A stretch of 64,000 nucleotides of DNA, from assembly GCF_013426735.1 (NCBI RefSeq), contig NZ_AP023272.1, positions 1,904,501 to 1,968,500 of the forward strand. The letters run 5' to 3'. The DNA comes from Agrobacterium vitis (GTDB lineage Bacteria; Pseudomonadota; Alphaproteobacteria; Rhizobiales; Rhizobiaceae). Under the pieces are notes generated by a model, which saw nothing but the letters and a program-made list of their open reading frames with translations, was not told the origin of the DNA and did not search any database. Numbering within the stretch: position 1 is the stretch's first letter; each line of letters starts with the position of its first letter. Below, piece by piece: positions 54,174 to 62,785 of the stretch. Made by a program: the position numbers and the translations under genes.

Positions 54174-54388
54174 GGTAACAAGCCGGTAACAACACGGTAA
54201 CAGCCAAATGTTACCGAGAACATCAAGGAAATCATGCGGTTAGTGGTCGGTAACACGGTAACAAGGAAATGTATCCCCATACGCGCGCGCGTATGCGTAT
54301 GAAGATTTGTTATGTTACCCTGTTACTTCTGTTACTGAATTGAATTCATTAATGATCTCGGTAACAACGCGGTAACATTGCGGTAACA
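54174..54388. repeat. GGTAACA iteron-like array
   Basis: Ten exact GGTAACA sites lie in 215 bp: plus strand at 54174, 54185, 54196, 54249, 54257, 54360, 54371 and 54382, minus strand at 54209-54215 and 54313-54319. The first three and the last three are each exactly 11 bp apart, one helical turn. Two TGTTACT near-copies lie at 54321 and 54330. The array ends 36 bp before the terminase small-subunit candidate. Confidence 0.85.
54278..54301. other. 24-nt alternating purine-pyrimidine tract (Z-DNA-prone), with 16-bp palindrome
   Basis: Every base from 54278 to 54301 alternates pyrimidine and purine. Its core ATACGCGCGCGCGTAT (54279-54294) is a perfect palindrome. It lies at the centre of the GGTAACA array. 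Confidence 0.75.
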
Positions 54389-54423
54389 GGCCACCAACCG
54401 AATAAACAAATCGGGTGATAGTG

Positions 54424-55104
54424 ATGGATGACGGAAAAGGCGAGAATTCGGGGCTTTTTGGGGCACACACGCCGGGCGAAAATCCTGCGGCGGCCAAGGT
54501 TGGTGCGGTCAAGGCGGCGGTTGCCGATGCGATGGGCGATCTCGCGGCGCGGCTGACCGGGCAGGAAGACGAGGCCGAGCAACCATCGTTGATGCTTGAT
54601 GAGATGGACGAGCAGATGGCGCTGTTCTCCGGGCCGGTGCGCCATGTGGCGAAACAAATTGATATCGCCAGACGCGGGAGAGGGAGGCCGCCCGGTAGCC
54701 AGAACAAGTCCAGTCGTGAATTTGCCGATGTGTTGCAGCGCATGGGCTACAGGCATCCCGGCCTCAACCTTGCGGCGATGGCGAATGCGGAGCCAGCAGC
54801 ACTGGCGCTAGAGCTTGGGCTGTTGCCGGATGTGCCGGACGGATGGGACGCAACCGAATGGCTGCGTGAGTTGGTGCGCGATACGCGCTTGAGCCTGGAC
54901 GAGGCGCGATCCCTGTTGAGCCAAGCCTATGCAATCATCGGCAAAGCCAATATCGAGCTGTTGCCCTATTTCGAGAGCAAGGCCCCGACGAAGCTGAATG
55001 TTGACAAGAAGTCGGTCATGGGGATCATGGTGATCGGTGACATGGAAGCGCCGAAGGCGGATAAGAGCGATATCCTCGACCTGACCAAATTCGAAAAGCC
55101 GTGA
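54424..55104 (+). CDS. Putative terminase small subunit
   Basis: This 226-residue protein has no clear family match. It carries an AT-hook-like GRGRPPGSQNK near residue 85, followed by a helical part (FADVLQRMGYRHPGLNLAAM and LRELVRDTRLSLDEARSLLS). It sits directly before the terminase large subunit gene and directly after the GGTAACA array, which is where a DNA-recognising small subunit is expected. The role is inferred from position. ATG 54424 is used; GTG 54415 is possible. Confidence 0.55.
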   Translation: MDDGKGENSGLFGAHTPGENPAAAKVGAVKAAVADAMGDLAARLTGQEDEAEQPSLMLDEMDEQMALFSGPVRHVAKQIDIARRGRGRPPGSQNKSSREFADVLQRMGYRHPGLNLAAMANAEPAALALELGLLPDVPDGWDATEWLRELVRDTRLSLDEARSLLSQAYAIIGKANIELLPYFESKAPTKLNVDKKSVMGIMVIGDMEAPKADKSDILDLTKFEKP

Positions 55105-55469
55105 TAATGAATTCAAGGCGTTAGCCGTGCGACATTGGCGTTGTCATGTCGCACGGTTGTTAAGTCACTGATATCATTCGATATCGCAATAATCATAAAT
55201 CATTAGGGCAGTTTCGACCGGCGGGCTTTTCCCCGCCGTGCGGCCGCTGCGTGGTCGCGCCTAGCGGGCACCCCCTCGCGTGCGCGTGCAGGCGCGGGCG
55301 GCGGCGCTTCAAAAATCCGCGCGCGCCACCCCACCCCGGGCCTCTCGGCTCACACACACCGGGTCGCCCCGGCCTTTGCCAGTGAACCCATTTGGAGCCG
55401 ACCTAATCTCTATTTCGACAGAGCGGGCGCGGGCGCACGGGTTCTTGTGGCTTATGGAGGGCTACGGGT
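55105..55469. other. GC-rich spacer between the terminase genes
   Basis: The 365 bp hold an 11-bp hairpin at 55125, a GATATC-ATTC-GATATC repeat near 55169, and a very GC-rich part (55240-55380) with many GCGCGC and CCCC runs. No gene is supported. A cos or pac site or a late promoter would fit here, but no proof is visible. Confidence 0.45.
55125..55156 (+). terminator. 11-bp perfect hairpin after the small terminase gene
   Basis: CCGTGCGACAT and ATGTCGCACGG enclose ten bases. TTGTT follows, so termination is possible but not certain. Confidence 0.55.
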
Positions 55470-57077
55470 ATGGGTTTAGATTTTCAGAGATACAGGCCTC
55501 CGGGGCCGGTTGGTGCTGCCTTTATCCAGTCTCGCGGGCCAATCGATATCATCATGGGTCCGGCGGGTTCGGGAAAAACCGTGTGTTCCGTCATCAAGGG
55601 ACCGATGCTGGCTGCCAGTTACATGCCGGTGTGTCGGGATGGTTGGGTGCGGTTCAAGTTGGCCGTGGTGCGCGACACCTATCGCGATTTCGCCCGTACC
55701 TATCTGGCCTCCTGGCATGAAATGTTTCCCGCTGATCATCCGTGGACGATCTCCTATGAGGGCGGGCAGGACCGCCCCATTCGCCACCGGATGCAGTGGA
55801 TTGCGGAGCGCGGTAAAGACAAGATCAAGGTGGATTTCCAGCTGGAAACCGGCGCGATCGGTGACCACAATGTGGAACAGTATATCAAGGGTTACGAGCT
55901 GTCAGCGGCATCCGGTAACGAGTGCGATTTGCTGGATGCGCGTGTGCCTGGTCTGTTGTTCCAGCGTACCGGACGCTATCCGCCGGTCCAGGAGATTTCT
56001 CCAGCCGAACTTGACCGGGTATCCAAGGATGGCCGAAAGGCCATGCAGTTGATGGGCCTGACGGTCGATGACGGTGAAGTGGTCCTGCCTCGGGTGTTCT
56101 GGGGCGATATGAACCCGCCGGATGTGGATCATCCTATCCTTGTCGAGTGTGGTTATGGCGAACATGCCGACAAGAAAAACCCAGCCTACCGGATGTTTCA
56201 CCAGCCCGGCGGACTGGATGCGGATGCTGAAAACCGGGTCGGTAAGCCGCGCTCTTCCTACGAAATGGAAGCGGCCACCCAGCCGGATCATATCGTGCGG
56301 CGCATGGTGCATGGATTGCCGGGCTATGTGCAGGATGGAAAGCCGGTTTACCCGGAGTTCAACCAACGCATTCACGTGGCCGATCAACCGCTTACACCCC
56401 GCCAAGGTGTGCCTCTGTCCACCGGAAAGGACGCGGGCGGATCGCCTGCCGGTATCATCACGCAATTCCTGCCCAACGGCCAGATGCTTGTGCTGGCTGA
56501 ACTCTGCACCGAGCCTGGAACCGGTCCTGCCCGCTACTCCCAAATGTTTTACGATCTGCTGATGGATCAGTTTCCCGGCTTCGGCTTTCGCGAAGCGTGG
56601 GGCGATCCGGCGGCGTTCTACGGGGCGGACACGCAAAATGGCGAACTGGCGTGGATGCAGACGGTGGGCAAAGCCCTGTCGATGCATATCCTGCCGACGG
56701 AAACTAACGAACCGGCGATCCGGCAAGAGGCGGTGCGCTGGTATCTCTCCGGCATGATCGACGGTCAGACGCCGCGCATGCTGATCGACCCGCGCTGCAA
56801 GGTGCTGATCGGTGGGTTTGCGGCCCACTACAAGCTGACGAAACAGGCGACGGCGGGCGGAACCGACAAGCTGGCCGTGGTGAAAAACAAATATTCCCAC
56901 ATCCACGATGCGTTTCAATACGTCTGCCTCGGCCATCGGGGCTTGCCGGGTGTCATGGCCGATGCGGCGCGGCTAGGTCGGGCTGGCAATGTCATGACCA
57001 TGGAAGAGGCGCGGGCGCAACGGGAAAACCGGCGCTCCTCCGGCCCGAAACGGGATTTCTCGGTATGGGATGTCTGA
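55470..57077 (+). CDS. Phage terminase large subunit
   Basis: This 535-residue motor packages DNA into the capsid. Its ATPase domain has Walker A GPAGSGKT (residues 30-37) and the LAVVRDTYRDFARTYLASW stretch; a Walker B-like part is YVTF-free and not certain. The C-terminal nuclease domain would use acids near WGDPAAFYGAD and YSHIHDAFQYVC. GGAGG lies 10 bases before ATG 55470. It is followed at once by the portal block. Confidence 0.9.
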   Translation: MGLDFQRYRPPGPVGAAFIQSRGPIDIIMGPAGSGKTVCSVIKGPMLAASYMPVCRDGWVRFKLAVVRDTYRDFARTYLASWHEMFPADHPWTISYEGGQDRPIRHRMQWIAERGKDKIKVDFQLETGAIGDHNVEQYIKGYELSAASGNECDLLDARVPGLLFQRTGRYPPVQEISPAELDRVSKDGRKAMQLMGLTVDDGEVVLPRVFWGDMNPPDVDHPILVECGYGEHADKKNPAYRMFHQPGGLDADAENRVGKPRSSYEMEAATQPDHIVRRMVHGLPGYVQDGKPVYPEFNQRIHVADQPLTPRQGVPLSTGKDAGGSPAGIITQFLPNGQMLVLAELCTEPGTGPARYSQMFYDLLMDQFPGFGFREAWGDPAAFYGADTQNGELAWMQTVGKALSMHILPTETNEPAIRQEAVRWYLSGMIDGQTPRMLIDPRCKVLIGGFAAHYKLTKQATAGGTDKLAVVKNKYSHIHDAFQYVCLGHRGLPGVMADAARLGRAGNVMTMEEARAQRENRRSSGPKRDFSVWDV

Positions 57078-57568
57078 GGTTCGAAAGTCCGGCGCTGCTG
57101 ACGGATTGCCTTGATATGGCGGGGCCGTGGTCTGTGACGCGGAAGGTGTTTCTTTGGCAGCATCAGAACGGCGATAGCATTTCGATTTTCGATGATGACG
57201 GGTTGCTGGCGATGGCCTTCCTCGTGAGCCGTGGGGACGGCACTTGGGAATTCGCGCTGGCCTTACGTGCACGCGCACGCGAGAGGATGCTGGAACTCTG
57301 CCGCTTCGCCCACTTAACGCTCGCCCGGCTGGCCGACACTGGGGCCGTGATCATCTGCCATGTGATGGACGGCAACAAGACCGGTTCGCGCATGGCGCGC
57401 CTTGCGGGCTTTACGCCCGCTGGCGGGACGCTGTGGAAGTGGAGCGGGAAGCATGACAAACGCGGTGAAGGGTCTGTTCGGGGGCAAGCAGGACGATACG
57501 GCGAAGAAGAGCCAGCAGCTCCAGCAGGTGGCGAACGACCGGCAATTGCAATCGTTGAACACCAGTGA
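57065..57568 (+). CDS. Phage virion-associated protein (Gp13/GNAT-like)
   Basis: This 167-residue protein has a GNAT-like ending (IICHVMDGNKTGSRMARLAG then FTPAGGTLWKWSG), as in the gp13-type internal virion proteins of T7-like phages. The first 50 residues are variable. It overlaps the end of the terminase gene by 13 bp. Its last 116 bp overlap the next gene in another frame, and the part after WKWSG has no conserved look, so the natural stop is long. ATG 57116 is an alternative start. Confidence 0.6.
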   Translation: MGCLRFESPALLTDCLDMAGPWSVTRKVFLWQHQNGDSISIFDDDGLLAMAFLVSRGDGTWEFALALRARARERMLELCRFAHLTLARLADTGAVIICHVMDGNKTGSRMARLAGFTPAGGTLWKWSGKHDKRGEGSVRGQAGRYGEEEPAAPAGGERPAIAIVEHQ

Positions 57569-57659
57569 CAGCAAGATCCTAGCGACCCGGCGCACGCCGC
57601 GTGGCCGCAGGCTGTTCGAAGATGGCGGCTCGACCGGAACCACGGCGGTTCTGTCCTGA
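57453..57659 (+). CDS. Small phage protein, unknown
   Basis: This 68-residue protein opens MTNAVKGLFGGKQDDTAKKS and is polar, with the basic ATRRTPRGRRLF near its end. GCGGGAAGC precedes the ATG. It overlaps the previous gene by 116 bp in a different frame and the portal start by one base (TGATG). It lies where podoviruses keep small head proteins. Confidence 0.6.
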   Translation: MTNAVKGLFGGKQDDTAKKSQQLQQVANDRQLQSLNTSDSKILATRRTPRGRRLFEDGGSTGTTAVLS

Positions 57660-59260
57660 TGGCGGCCTTTGATCTGAAATCCGTTATCCGGCGCAAGGAT
57701 AAGATCTGGGGCCAGCGGGCGCCCTGGACGTCGATTTATCAGGAAGCCTATGATTTTGCCGTGCCGATGCGCCGCCCTGGTGGCGCTGGGAAGCTGAAAT
57801 ACGCTGATAAATTGTTCGATATGACCGCGCCGATGTCGGCCATGTACTTTGCTGGCAACCTACAGCGCAGCTTGTTCCCGGCGGGTCAGCCTGCCTTTGT
57901 GCTCGAAACCGGGCCACTGGCGGCCATGAAGCTTTCCGCGCCGGATCGTAAGCAGCTTGACCGCATCCTTTACGAGACCTCGACCCTGATCCATCCGTTT
58001 TTTCTGGCGGGTGACTGGGATACGGCGGTCCATGAAATGTGCGTCGATCTCTCGGTGGGAACCGGTGCCATTTTGCCGGTGAAGGGAACGCCCGACAAGC
58101 CGGTGATGTTCTGCGCCATTCCGTTCGATCAGCTGGCGATTGGTGTCGATGCCTTTGGCCGGGTGAACTACGTGAGCTGGAAACAGCAGATCGAATACGA
58201 GCAGCTGGTGGGCGCGTTCCCGGATGGGGATTTCCCTGACGATGTGAAGGAAAAGGCGAAATCCCAGGCTTCCGATGAGACGACGCTCTATCAGGATTTC
58301 TATGCTGATAGCCTGCCCGGGGGCGGCTGGCATTTCGTCGCCTATGTCGACAAGAGCGCCGTGCCGATCCGGCATGAACGCTATCGGACCCAGCCGATTG
58401 CCGTGCCACGCTATTATCGTGTGCCGGGCGAAGCCTATGGACGGGGCGTGATCTTAACGGCGCTGCCGACCATCAAAACCCTGAACAAAGTGCAGGAACT
58501 GGCGCTGAAAACAGCGGCGATTTCGATGCTGGGTATCTGGGCTTATCGTTCGGGTGGAACGTTCAATCCCAACAATGTGCGCATGGGGCCTGGTGAATTC
58601 TGGGCGATGCAATCGACCGGCGGCATGATGGGACCGGATGTGTCGCGGCTGGATACGCCCGGCAACATGAATGTGGCGAATGTGCTGGTTGGCGATCTGC
58701 AAAGCCAGATCAAGCAGGCCACGTTTGACAACCGCCTGCCGGAATATCAGGGCACGCCGCGTTCTGCCTCGGAAATGACCGGGCGGATGCAGCAGGGGGC
58801 AAACATCCATATCGGTGCCTTCGGGCGGCTGGTGAATGAGATCATGCCTGTGATCGTGCCGCGCGTGGCGGAAATCCTCTCCGGGTTCGGCATTCTGCCG
58901 ATGGTTGCCAATGTGGACGATCTGCTGATTGCGATCTCGGTGCGCTCGCCCATGAAGGCGGCCCTGAATGCTGACCGGCTGAATGCTATCGCCAATTACC
59001 ATGATCTCGTGGCGAATTTCGTCGGGCCGGAACGGGCTCGGCTCTATGAGAACATGGACAAAATCATGGAGCGGATCGGTGAAGGATTGCAGATCGACAA
59101 GGATTTGATCCCCGATGAAGACCAGAAACAGCAGATCATGGCTGAAATCGAAAACGAACGGCAACAGCAAATGGCTGCAATGTTTGCGCAGGAAGCCGCC
59201 AAGCAAGTTCCGAAAGTGGTTGGTGATGCGGCGGCGCAAGATATGAGGGCGGCGGCATGA
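57659..59260 (+). CDS. Phage portal (head-to-tail connector) protein
   Basis: This 533-residue protein is a podovirus-type portal. It opens with the RRKDKIWGQRAPWTSIYQEA and YDFAVPMRRP wording of T7-like head-tail connectors, has AMYFAGNLQRSLFPAGQPAF and later GRGVILTALPTIKTLNKVQE. The C-terminal part is a Gln-rich helix (QQIMAEIENERQQQMAAMFA). Twelve copies would form the DNA channel at one capsid vertex. It overlaps its neighbours at both ends. Confidence 0.92.
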   Translation: MAAFDLKSVIRRKDKIWGQRAPWTSIYQEAYDFAVPMRRPGGAGKLKYADKLFDMTAPMSAMYFAGNLQRSLFPAGQPAFVLETGPLAAMKLSAPDRKQLDRILYETSTLIHPFFLAGDWDTAVHEMCVDLSVGTGAILPVKGTPDKPVMFCAIPFDQLAIGVDAFGRVNYVSWKQQIEYEQLVGAFPDGDFPDDVKEKAKSQASDETTLYQDFYADSLPGGGWHFVAYVDKSAVPIRHERYRTQPIAVPRYYRVPGEAYGRGVILTALPTIKTLNKVQELALKTAAISMLGIWAYRSGGTFNPNNVRMGPGEFWAMQSTGGMMGPDVSRLDTPGNMNVANVLVGDLQSQIKQATFDNRLPEYQGTPRSASEMTGRMQQGANIHIGAFGRLVNEIMPVIVPRVAEILSGFGILPMVANVDDLLIAISVRSPMKAALNADRLNAIANYHDLVANFVGPERARLYENMDKIMERIGEGLQIDKDLIPDEDQKQQIMAEIENERQQQMAAMFAQEAAKQVPKVVGDAAAQDMRAAA

Positions 59261-59640
59261 CGGGACCATTTATCGCGGGCCGTGAGGCGCAGCCGCTCGA
59301 TTTGCTGGAACAAGGCGTGGCTGGAAACGGCTGGGAGGGGCTGGAAAGCCTGTTCAACGTCGCCAGCCCCTCGGATGAATTGAAGCCGGAAGCCGAACTG
59401 GCGGAATTCATGTGGGGGCTGTCCCAGACCGTGCATGGCCGAAAGATGTTCGAATGGATGATGGATATTTCCATCCGCCAGCCCCTGCGCATTACCGGCG
59501 CGACCATTGAGCAAAGCGCCCTGATGGGGGCCACGCGCCAAGGCATCAACGGATTTGCCGAGGTGATCCTGAAGGCGATTGCCGAGGGAAGCCAGATCAA
59601 TTCCACCCGTAAACAATCCCAGAATGGAGCTGGATCATGA
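59257..59640 (+). CDS. Phage structural-block protein, unknown
   Basis: This 127-residue protein begins MTGPFIAGREAQPLDLLEQG and has a helical part (ELAEFMWGLSQTVHGRKMFE). It overlaps the portal and scaffold genes by 4 bp. Several alphaproteobacterial podoviruses have a small gene here, possibly a scaffold or head-completion factor; its real role is not known. Confidence 0.65.
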   Translation: MTGPFIAGREAQPLDLLEQGVAGNGWEGLESLFNVASPSDELKPEAELAEFMWGLSQTVHGRKMFEWMMDISIRQPLRITGATIEQSALMGATRQGINGFAEVILKAIAEGSQINSTRKQSQNGAGS

Positions 59641-60590
59641 AGCATCTTTTGCGTGGCATGCCACAGATTTTCTTTGACGCGGAGGGCGCTGGTGCCGGGG
59701 GCGGTTCCGCTCCGGCTGGCGGTGCAGCCGCAACACCTTCGGCGGGTTCTTCCTCCTCCCAGAACGCTGCCGATGCAACGCTGGGCGCGCCTCCATCGCC
59801 ACCCGGCGCAGCAGAAGGGGCGGCGGCGGACGGGTCACCTGCCGCCGCTCCTTCGATCTATCGCCCCGAGGGCCTGCCTGATCATATGCTTGGTGCCAAC
59901 GATCAGCAGACAATCGACAACATGAAAAAGGCGCTCGACGGTTATCGCACGCGGGATGCGGATGCGAAAATTCCGGACGATCCGAAAGCGTATAGCGAGT
60001 TTTCCGGGGAAGTGCCTGAGACGATCAAGGTGCATCTGGAGACGTTGAAGGGTGATCCGCTGTTTGAGCGGATGAGTGCCAAGGCATTGGAACACAAGAT
60101 GTCGGTCCCGGCCTATCAGGCGATGGTGCAGGACTTCCTTTCCGTTTCGGCGGAAATGGGGTTGCTGGAACCGCCAATCGACACGGCGGCGGAAAAGGCT
60201 GCCCTGGTGCCAGAGTATGCCAAGCACCTGCCGGAAGCGCAGCAGACGGTGGCGCGTGAAAAGCGGATGAATGAAAATTTTGCCTATGTCGACCAGATGG
60301 TGGCCATGGGCAAGGAAAAGGGCGGGCTTTCCAAGGAAGCGGGTGACTTCGCCAAGGCGATGCTGGGCGATAGCGCGCGCGGGCATGAATTCATCGAATT
60401 CCTGCGGGCGCAAGGGTCTGGCGGTCACAAGGGGCCTGCTATGGGTCTTCCGGGTGCTGGCGGCGGTAATGATGCGCGGGCGGAACTGTCACGCCGTTCG
60501 GCATTGCCGGAAAATACGCCCGGTAGCCCGAAATTCGACAAGGCCAGCCATGACGCGCTGCAAGCGGATTATCAGCGCCTGATCGGCTGA
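59637..60590 (+). CDS. Phage scaffolding (capsid assembly) protein
   Basis: This 317-residue protein has a disordered Ala/Gly/Ser/Pro-rich N-terminal third (residues about 15-75) and a helical remainder with many charged residues (TIKVHLETLKGDPLFERMSA, VAREKRMNENFAYVDQMVAM). It lies directly before the major capsid gene, the standard position of the scaffold that shapes the procapsid and is then lost. No protease motif is present. Position and composition give the name. Confidence 0.75.
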   Translation: MKHLLRGMPQIFFDAEGAGAGGGSAPAGGAAATPSAGSSSSQNAADATLGAPPSPPGAAEGAAADGSPAAAPSIYRPEGLPDHMLGANDQQTIDNMKKALDGYRTRDADAKIPDDPKAYSEFSGEVPETIKVHLETLKGDPLFERMSAKALEHKMSVPAYQAMVQDFLSVSAEMGLLEPPIDTAAEKAALVPEYAKHLPEAQQTVAREKRMNENFAYVDQMVAMGKEKGGLSKEAGDFAKAMLGDSARGHEFIEFLRAQGSGGHKGPAMGLPGAGGGNDARAELSRRSALPENTPGSPKFDKASHDALQADYQRLIG

Positions 60591-60604
60591 CGCACTGAAC
60601 GGTT

Positions 60605-60641
60605 CCCGCCCGGTGGCAACATGCAATTGCTACCGGACGGG
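60605..60641 (+). terminator. Hairpin before the capsid gene
   Basis: CCCGCCCGGT and ACCGGACGGG pair with one mismatch around 17 bases in the 156-bp gap between scaffold and capsid genes. There is no T-run, so it may slow transcription or be an mRNA processing site. Confidence 0.4.
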
Positions 60642-60746
60642 AGCGACCTGGACGACGCGGCGGCTATCCTTTACCGGACCCGCCGCAAGCTCCGGCTAAT
60701 CGGCCCTCACGGTGATTTCGTCCATCACAAACATTGAGGGTTTCTC

Positions 60747-61691
60747 ATGTCTTCTGCACCGAATTGGTTTGTAGAAAAAATCCGCGACATGGTGCGCGTG
60801 CGCTATATGGCGCTTGGCGGCTATCTCGACGATACGATGATCCGGGGCGACGGCGGCGCGGGTGTCGTTAAATTCCCAGTTCTCGGCGGCCGCATTCCCA
60901 TGTACCTGATTTCCCGCGCCTTGCAGGATATCGACCCCAGCGAAGTGAACATGGACACCATCACGCTGTCCCTGTCCGACTATGAAGCGGCGGCGACGTG
61001 GTTCCAGCAGGATCTGCGCAAGATGGGGCCAAGCCAGCAGGACGGCATTTCCAAGCTGTTGACCCAGGCCGTGCGCATGAAGCGCGACACCATCAAGCTG
61101 ACGGCGCTCAACAATTTCGCCAATGCCACGTCTACCTTGGCCGATACGCCGTCCACCGTGGAAACCATCGGTGACGGTACGGCGAAAATCGATGTGGAAT
61201 TTGCGGCCTATATTGGTGACAGCATCGCCGGTACCGGATCGGATGAGGAAGCCTTCTGCGCCATTCCGCAGGTCTGGATGACGCAATTGTGCTTCAACAA
61301 GCATTTCTCCAATGCCGATTACACCGGCCCTGCTGACCTGCCTTTTGCCAAGGCCAGCAAGATGAAGAAGAAGACATTCCAAGGCACGCATTTCGTGACG
61401 TTGCCAAACGAATATTTCAGCTTCGGCACGGGTGCTTTCGGATCTGGCTCCAATGGTCTGCCCTTCAACGGCACGGGTTATCTCGATGCCTTTGCCTGGA
61501 CCAAGGATAGCATGGGCTGCGAAGTGGAATGGGATCAGGAGAATATGACCATTGATCAGGTTCCGACCCTGAAGGGTTCGCCCTGGTTGGGCAAGGTCCA
61601 GCTTTCGGCGGCGGCGGTGGGCATTCTGCCGGAAGGCGTGAAGCGCATTCGCATGCTGGCCATCAACAAGGCCGTGAAGATCAACGAATAA
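60747..61691 (+). CDS. Major capsid protein
   Basis: This 314-residue protein has no signal peptide. It opens MSSAPNWFVEKIRDMVRVRY and holds a central region (AAATWFQQDLRKMGPSQQDG, RMKRDTIKLTALNNFANATS) that looks like an HK97-fold spine helix and A-domain, and ends KRIRMLAINKAVKINE. It follows the scaffold gene, and TGAGGG precedes the ATG after a 156-bp gap, which suggests high expression. The call is from order and general look, not a motif. Confidence 0.82.
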   Translation: MSSAPNWFVEKIRDMVRVRYMALGGYLDDTMIRGDGGAGVVKFPVLGGRIPMYLISRALQDIDPSEVNMDTITLSLSDYEAAATWFQQDLRKMGPSQQDGISKLLTQAVRMKRDTIKLTALNNFANATSTLADTPSTVETIGDGTAKIDVEFAAYIGDSIAGTGSDEEAFCAIPQVWMTQLCFNKHFSNADYTGPADLPFAKASKMKKKTFQGTHFVTLPNEYFSFGTGAFGSGSNGLPFNGTGYLDAFAWTKDSMGCEVEWDQENMTIDQVPTLKGSPWLGKVQLSAAAVGILPEGVKRIRMLAINKAVKINE

Positions 61692-61757
61692 GCGCTAATC
61701 CTGGCTGGTTTGTCCGGCCCGGATTGCTTCTCTTCTCCATTCAACAGGAACAGGACC

Positions 61758-62042
61758 ATGGCTCATATCAAGTATGACCTCGTCTCGGCAGGCCGCCCGG
61801 TGATGCTGAGCAATACGCGGATCATCAAGTTTTTCAACTATGCGACCGACCACACCAAGGCGGAGATGTTGACGGCTGGTTTCTTCAATGCCAGCCGGGA
61901 TGACCTGACGCCGCATTCGATCATCAACGCGGTGGCCGATTGCGACGGCACACCGGAATATGTGCGGATCAAGGTGGCGACTGTGCCGGCAACCGGCAAT
62001 GTCACCGTGACGGATGTGACCGGCGACACCACGGCGGACTGA
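61758..62042 (+). CDS. Small virion protein, unknown
   Basis: This 94-residue protein opens MAHIKYDLVSAGRPVMLSNT and ends in a Thr/Val-rich beta stretch (VATVPATGNVTVTDVTGDTT). It lies between the capsid and tail genes and could be a capsid decoration protein. AGGAACAGGA precedes its ATG 61758. No family was recognised. Confidence 0.65.
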   Translation: MAHIKYDLVSAGRPVMLSNTRIIKFFNYATDHTKAEMLTAGFFNASRDDLTPHSIINAVADCDGTPEYVRIKVATVPATGNVTVTDVTGDTTAD

Positions 62043-62128
62043 TCCGCCGAGCTGGCGGGGCAGATGCACTGAACAAGGGGCCGTGGCGGCTAATCTGCCA
62101 CGGTCCCTTTCTGTTTCAGGTGGTTGCC

Positions 62129-62785
62129 ATGACAATCGACAAACCGACAATCATCAATATGACGTTGGCCGATATCGGTGTTGGCCCGGTGTTTTCGGTC
62201 GATGATGGCTCAGAGTTGTCGGAAAATGTTGCTTTGGTCTGGCAACGGACCGTCGACCAAATTTTCGGTCTGCATGACTGGAGCTTTGCGCTCAAGACCT
62301 TCAAAAACCGGTTGCGGGAGGAAGAGCCTGAAAACGGCTGGCGATATGCCTTTGACTTGCCGGGCGTTCGGATCGGTAATCCGCTGAAAAACATGGAACA
62401 GGCGGGAGCCAGTCCGCGCCCGTTGCGGCAATTCACCATTGAAGAAGGCCTGCTTTATGCCAATTGCCGCGAAACGTGGTCGCTGTGCAAATTTCTGGTC
62501 TCTCCCGATATCTGGCCGCCGGATTTTCGGTCTGCCTTCGTAGTGGCGTTTGGCGGCTATCTTGCCGTGCCAATCTGGCAGGATGAGAATTTGCGCGCTG
62601 ATCGATTGCAGGAGGCCTTCGGCTCGCCTTCGCAACAGGGCGGTGGCGGGTTGTTTGGCCGGTTGATGGCGCAGGACAAGACCTCCCGCCCGGTGGGTGA
62701 GCCGATGGAAGGTGACAGCCCTTTGATCAATGTGCGGCCACAAGGCGCGGGCGACGGTGGCGACACTTGGCATGGGAGGTGGTAA
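62129..62785 (+). CDS. Tail tubular protein A-like (gp11 type)
   Basis: This 218-residue protein has the wording of podovirus tail tubular protein A: VDQIFGLHDWSFALKTFKNR, YAFDLPGVRIGNPLKNMEQA, and DFRSAFVVAFGGYLAVPIWQ. It forms the ring between portal and tail tube. ATG 62129 is used; the frame upstream to 61940 overlaps the previous gene and is not conserved-looking. The tail tube B gene starts at the stop. Confidence 0.85.
   Translation: MTIDKPTIINMTLADIGVGPVFSVDDGSELSENVALVWQRTVDQIFGLHDWSFALKTFKNRLREEEPENGWRYAFDLPGVRIGNPLKNMEQAGASPRPLRQFTIEEGLLYANCRETWSLCKFLVSPDIWPPDFRSAFVVAFGGYLAVPIWQDENLRADRLQEAFGSPSQQGGGGLFGRLMAQDKTSRPVGEPMEGDSPLINVRPQGAGDGGDTWHGRW

Larger units (their letters stand above)
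53783..54423. other. Non-coding region before the terminase genes
   Basis: This 641-bp stretch has no gene I can support. A plus-strand frame at 53976-54200 has no conserved content. The right half is filled by the GGTAACA array and the alternating purine-pyrimidine tract described separately; the left half must hold the promoter of the XRE gene. Confidence 0.55.

Noticed and set aside
53976..54200. 74-codon plus-strand frame before the GGTAACA array
   Set aside because: Its end runs into the repeats, it has no good ribosome site and the peptide has no pattern; not supported as a gene.
55280..55720. 146-codon plus-strand frame overlapping the terminase start
   Set aside because: It overlaps the Walker A region of the terminase in another frame and lies in unusually GC-rich DNA.
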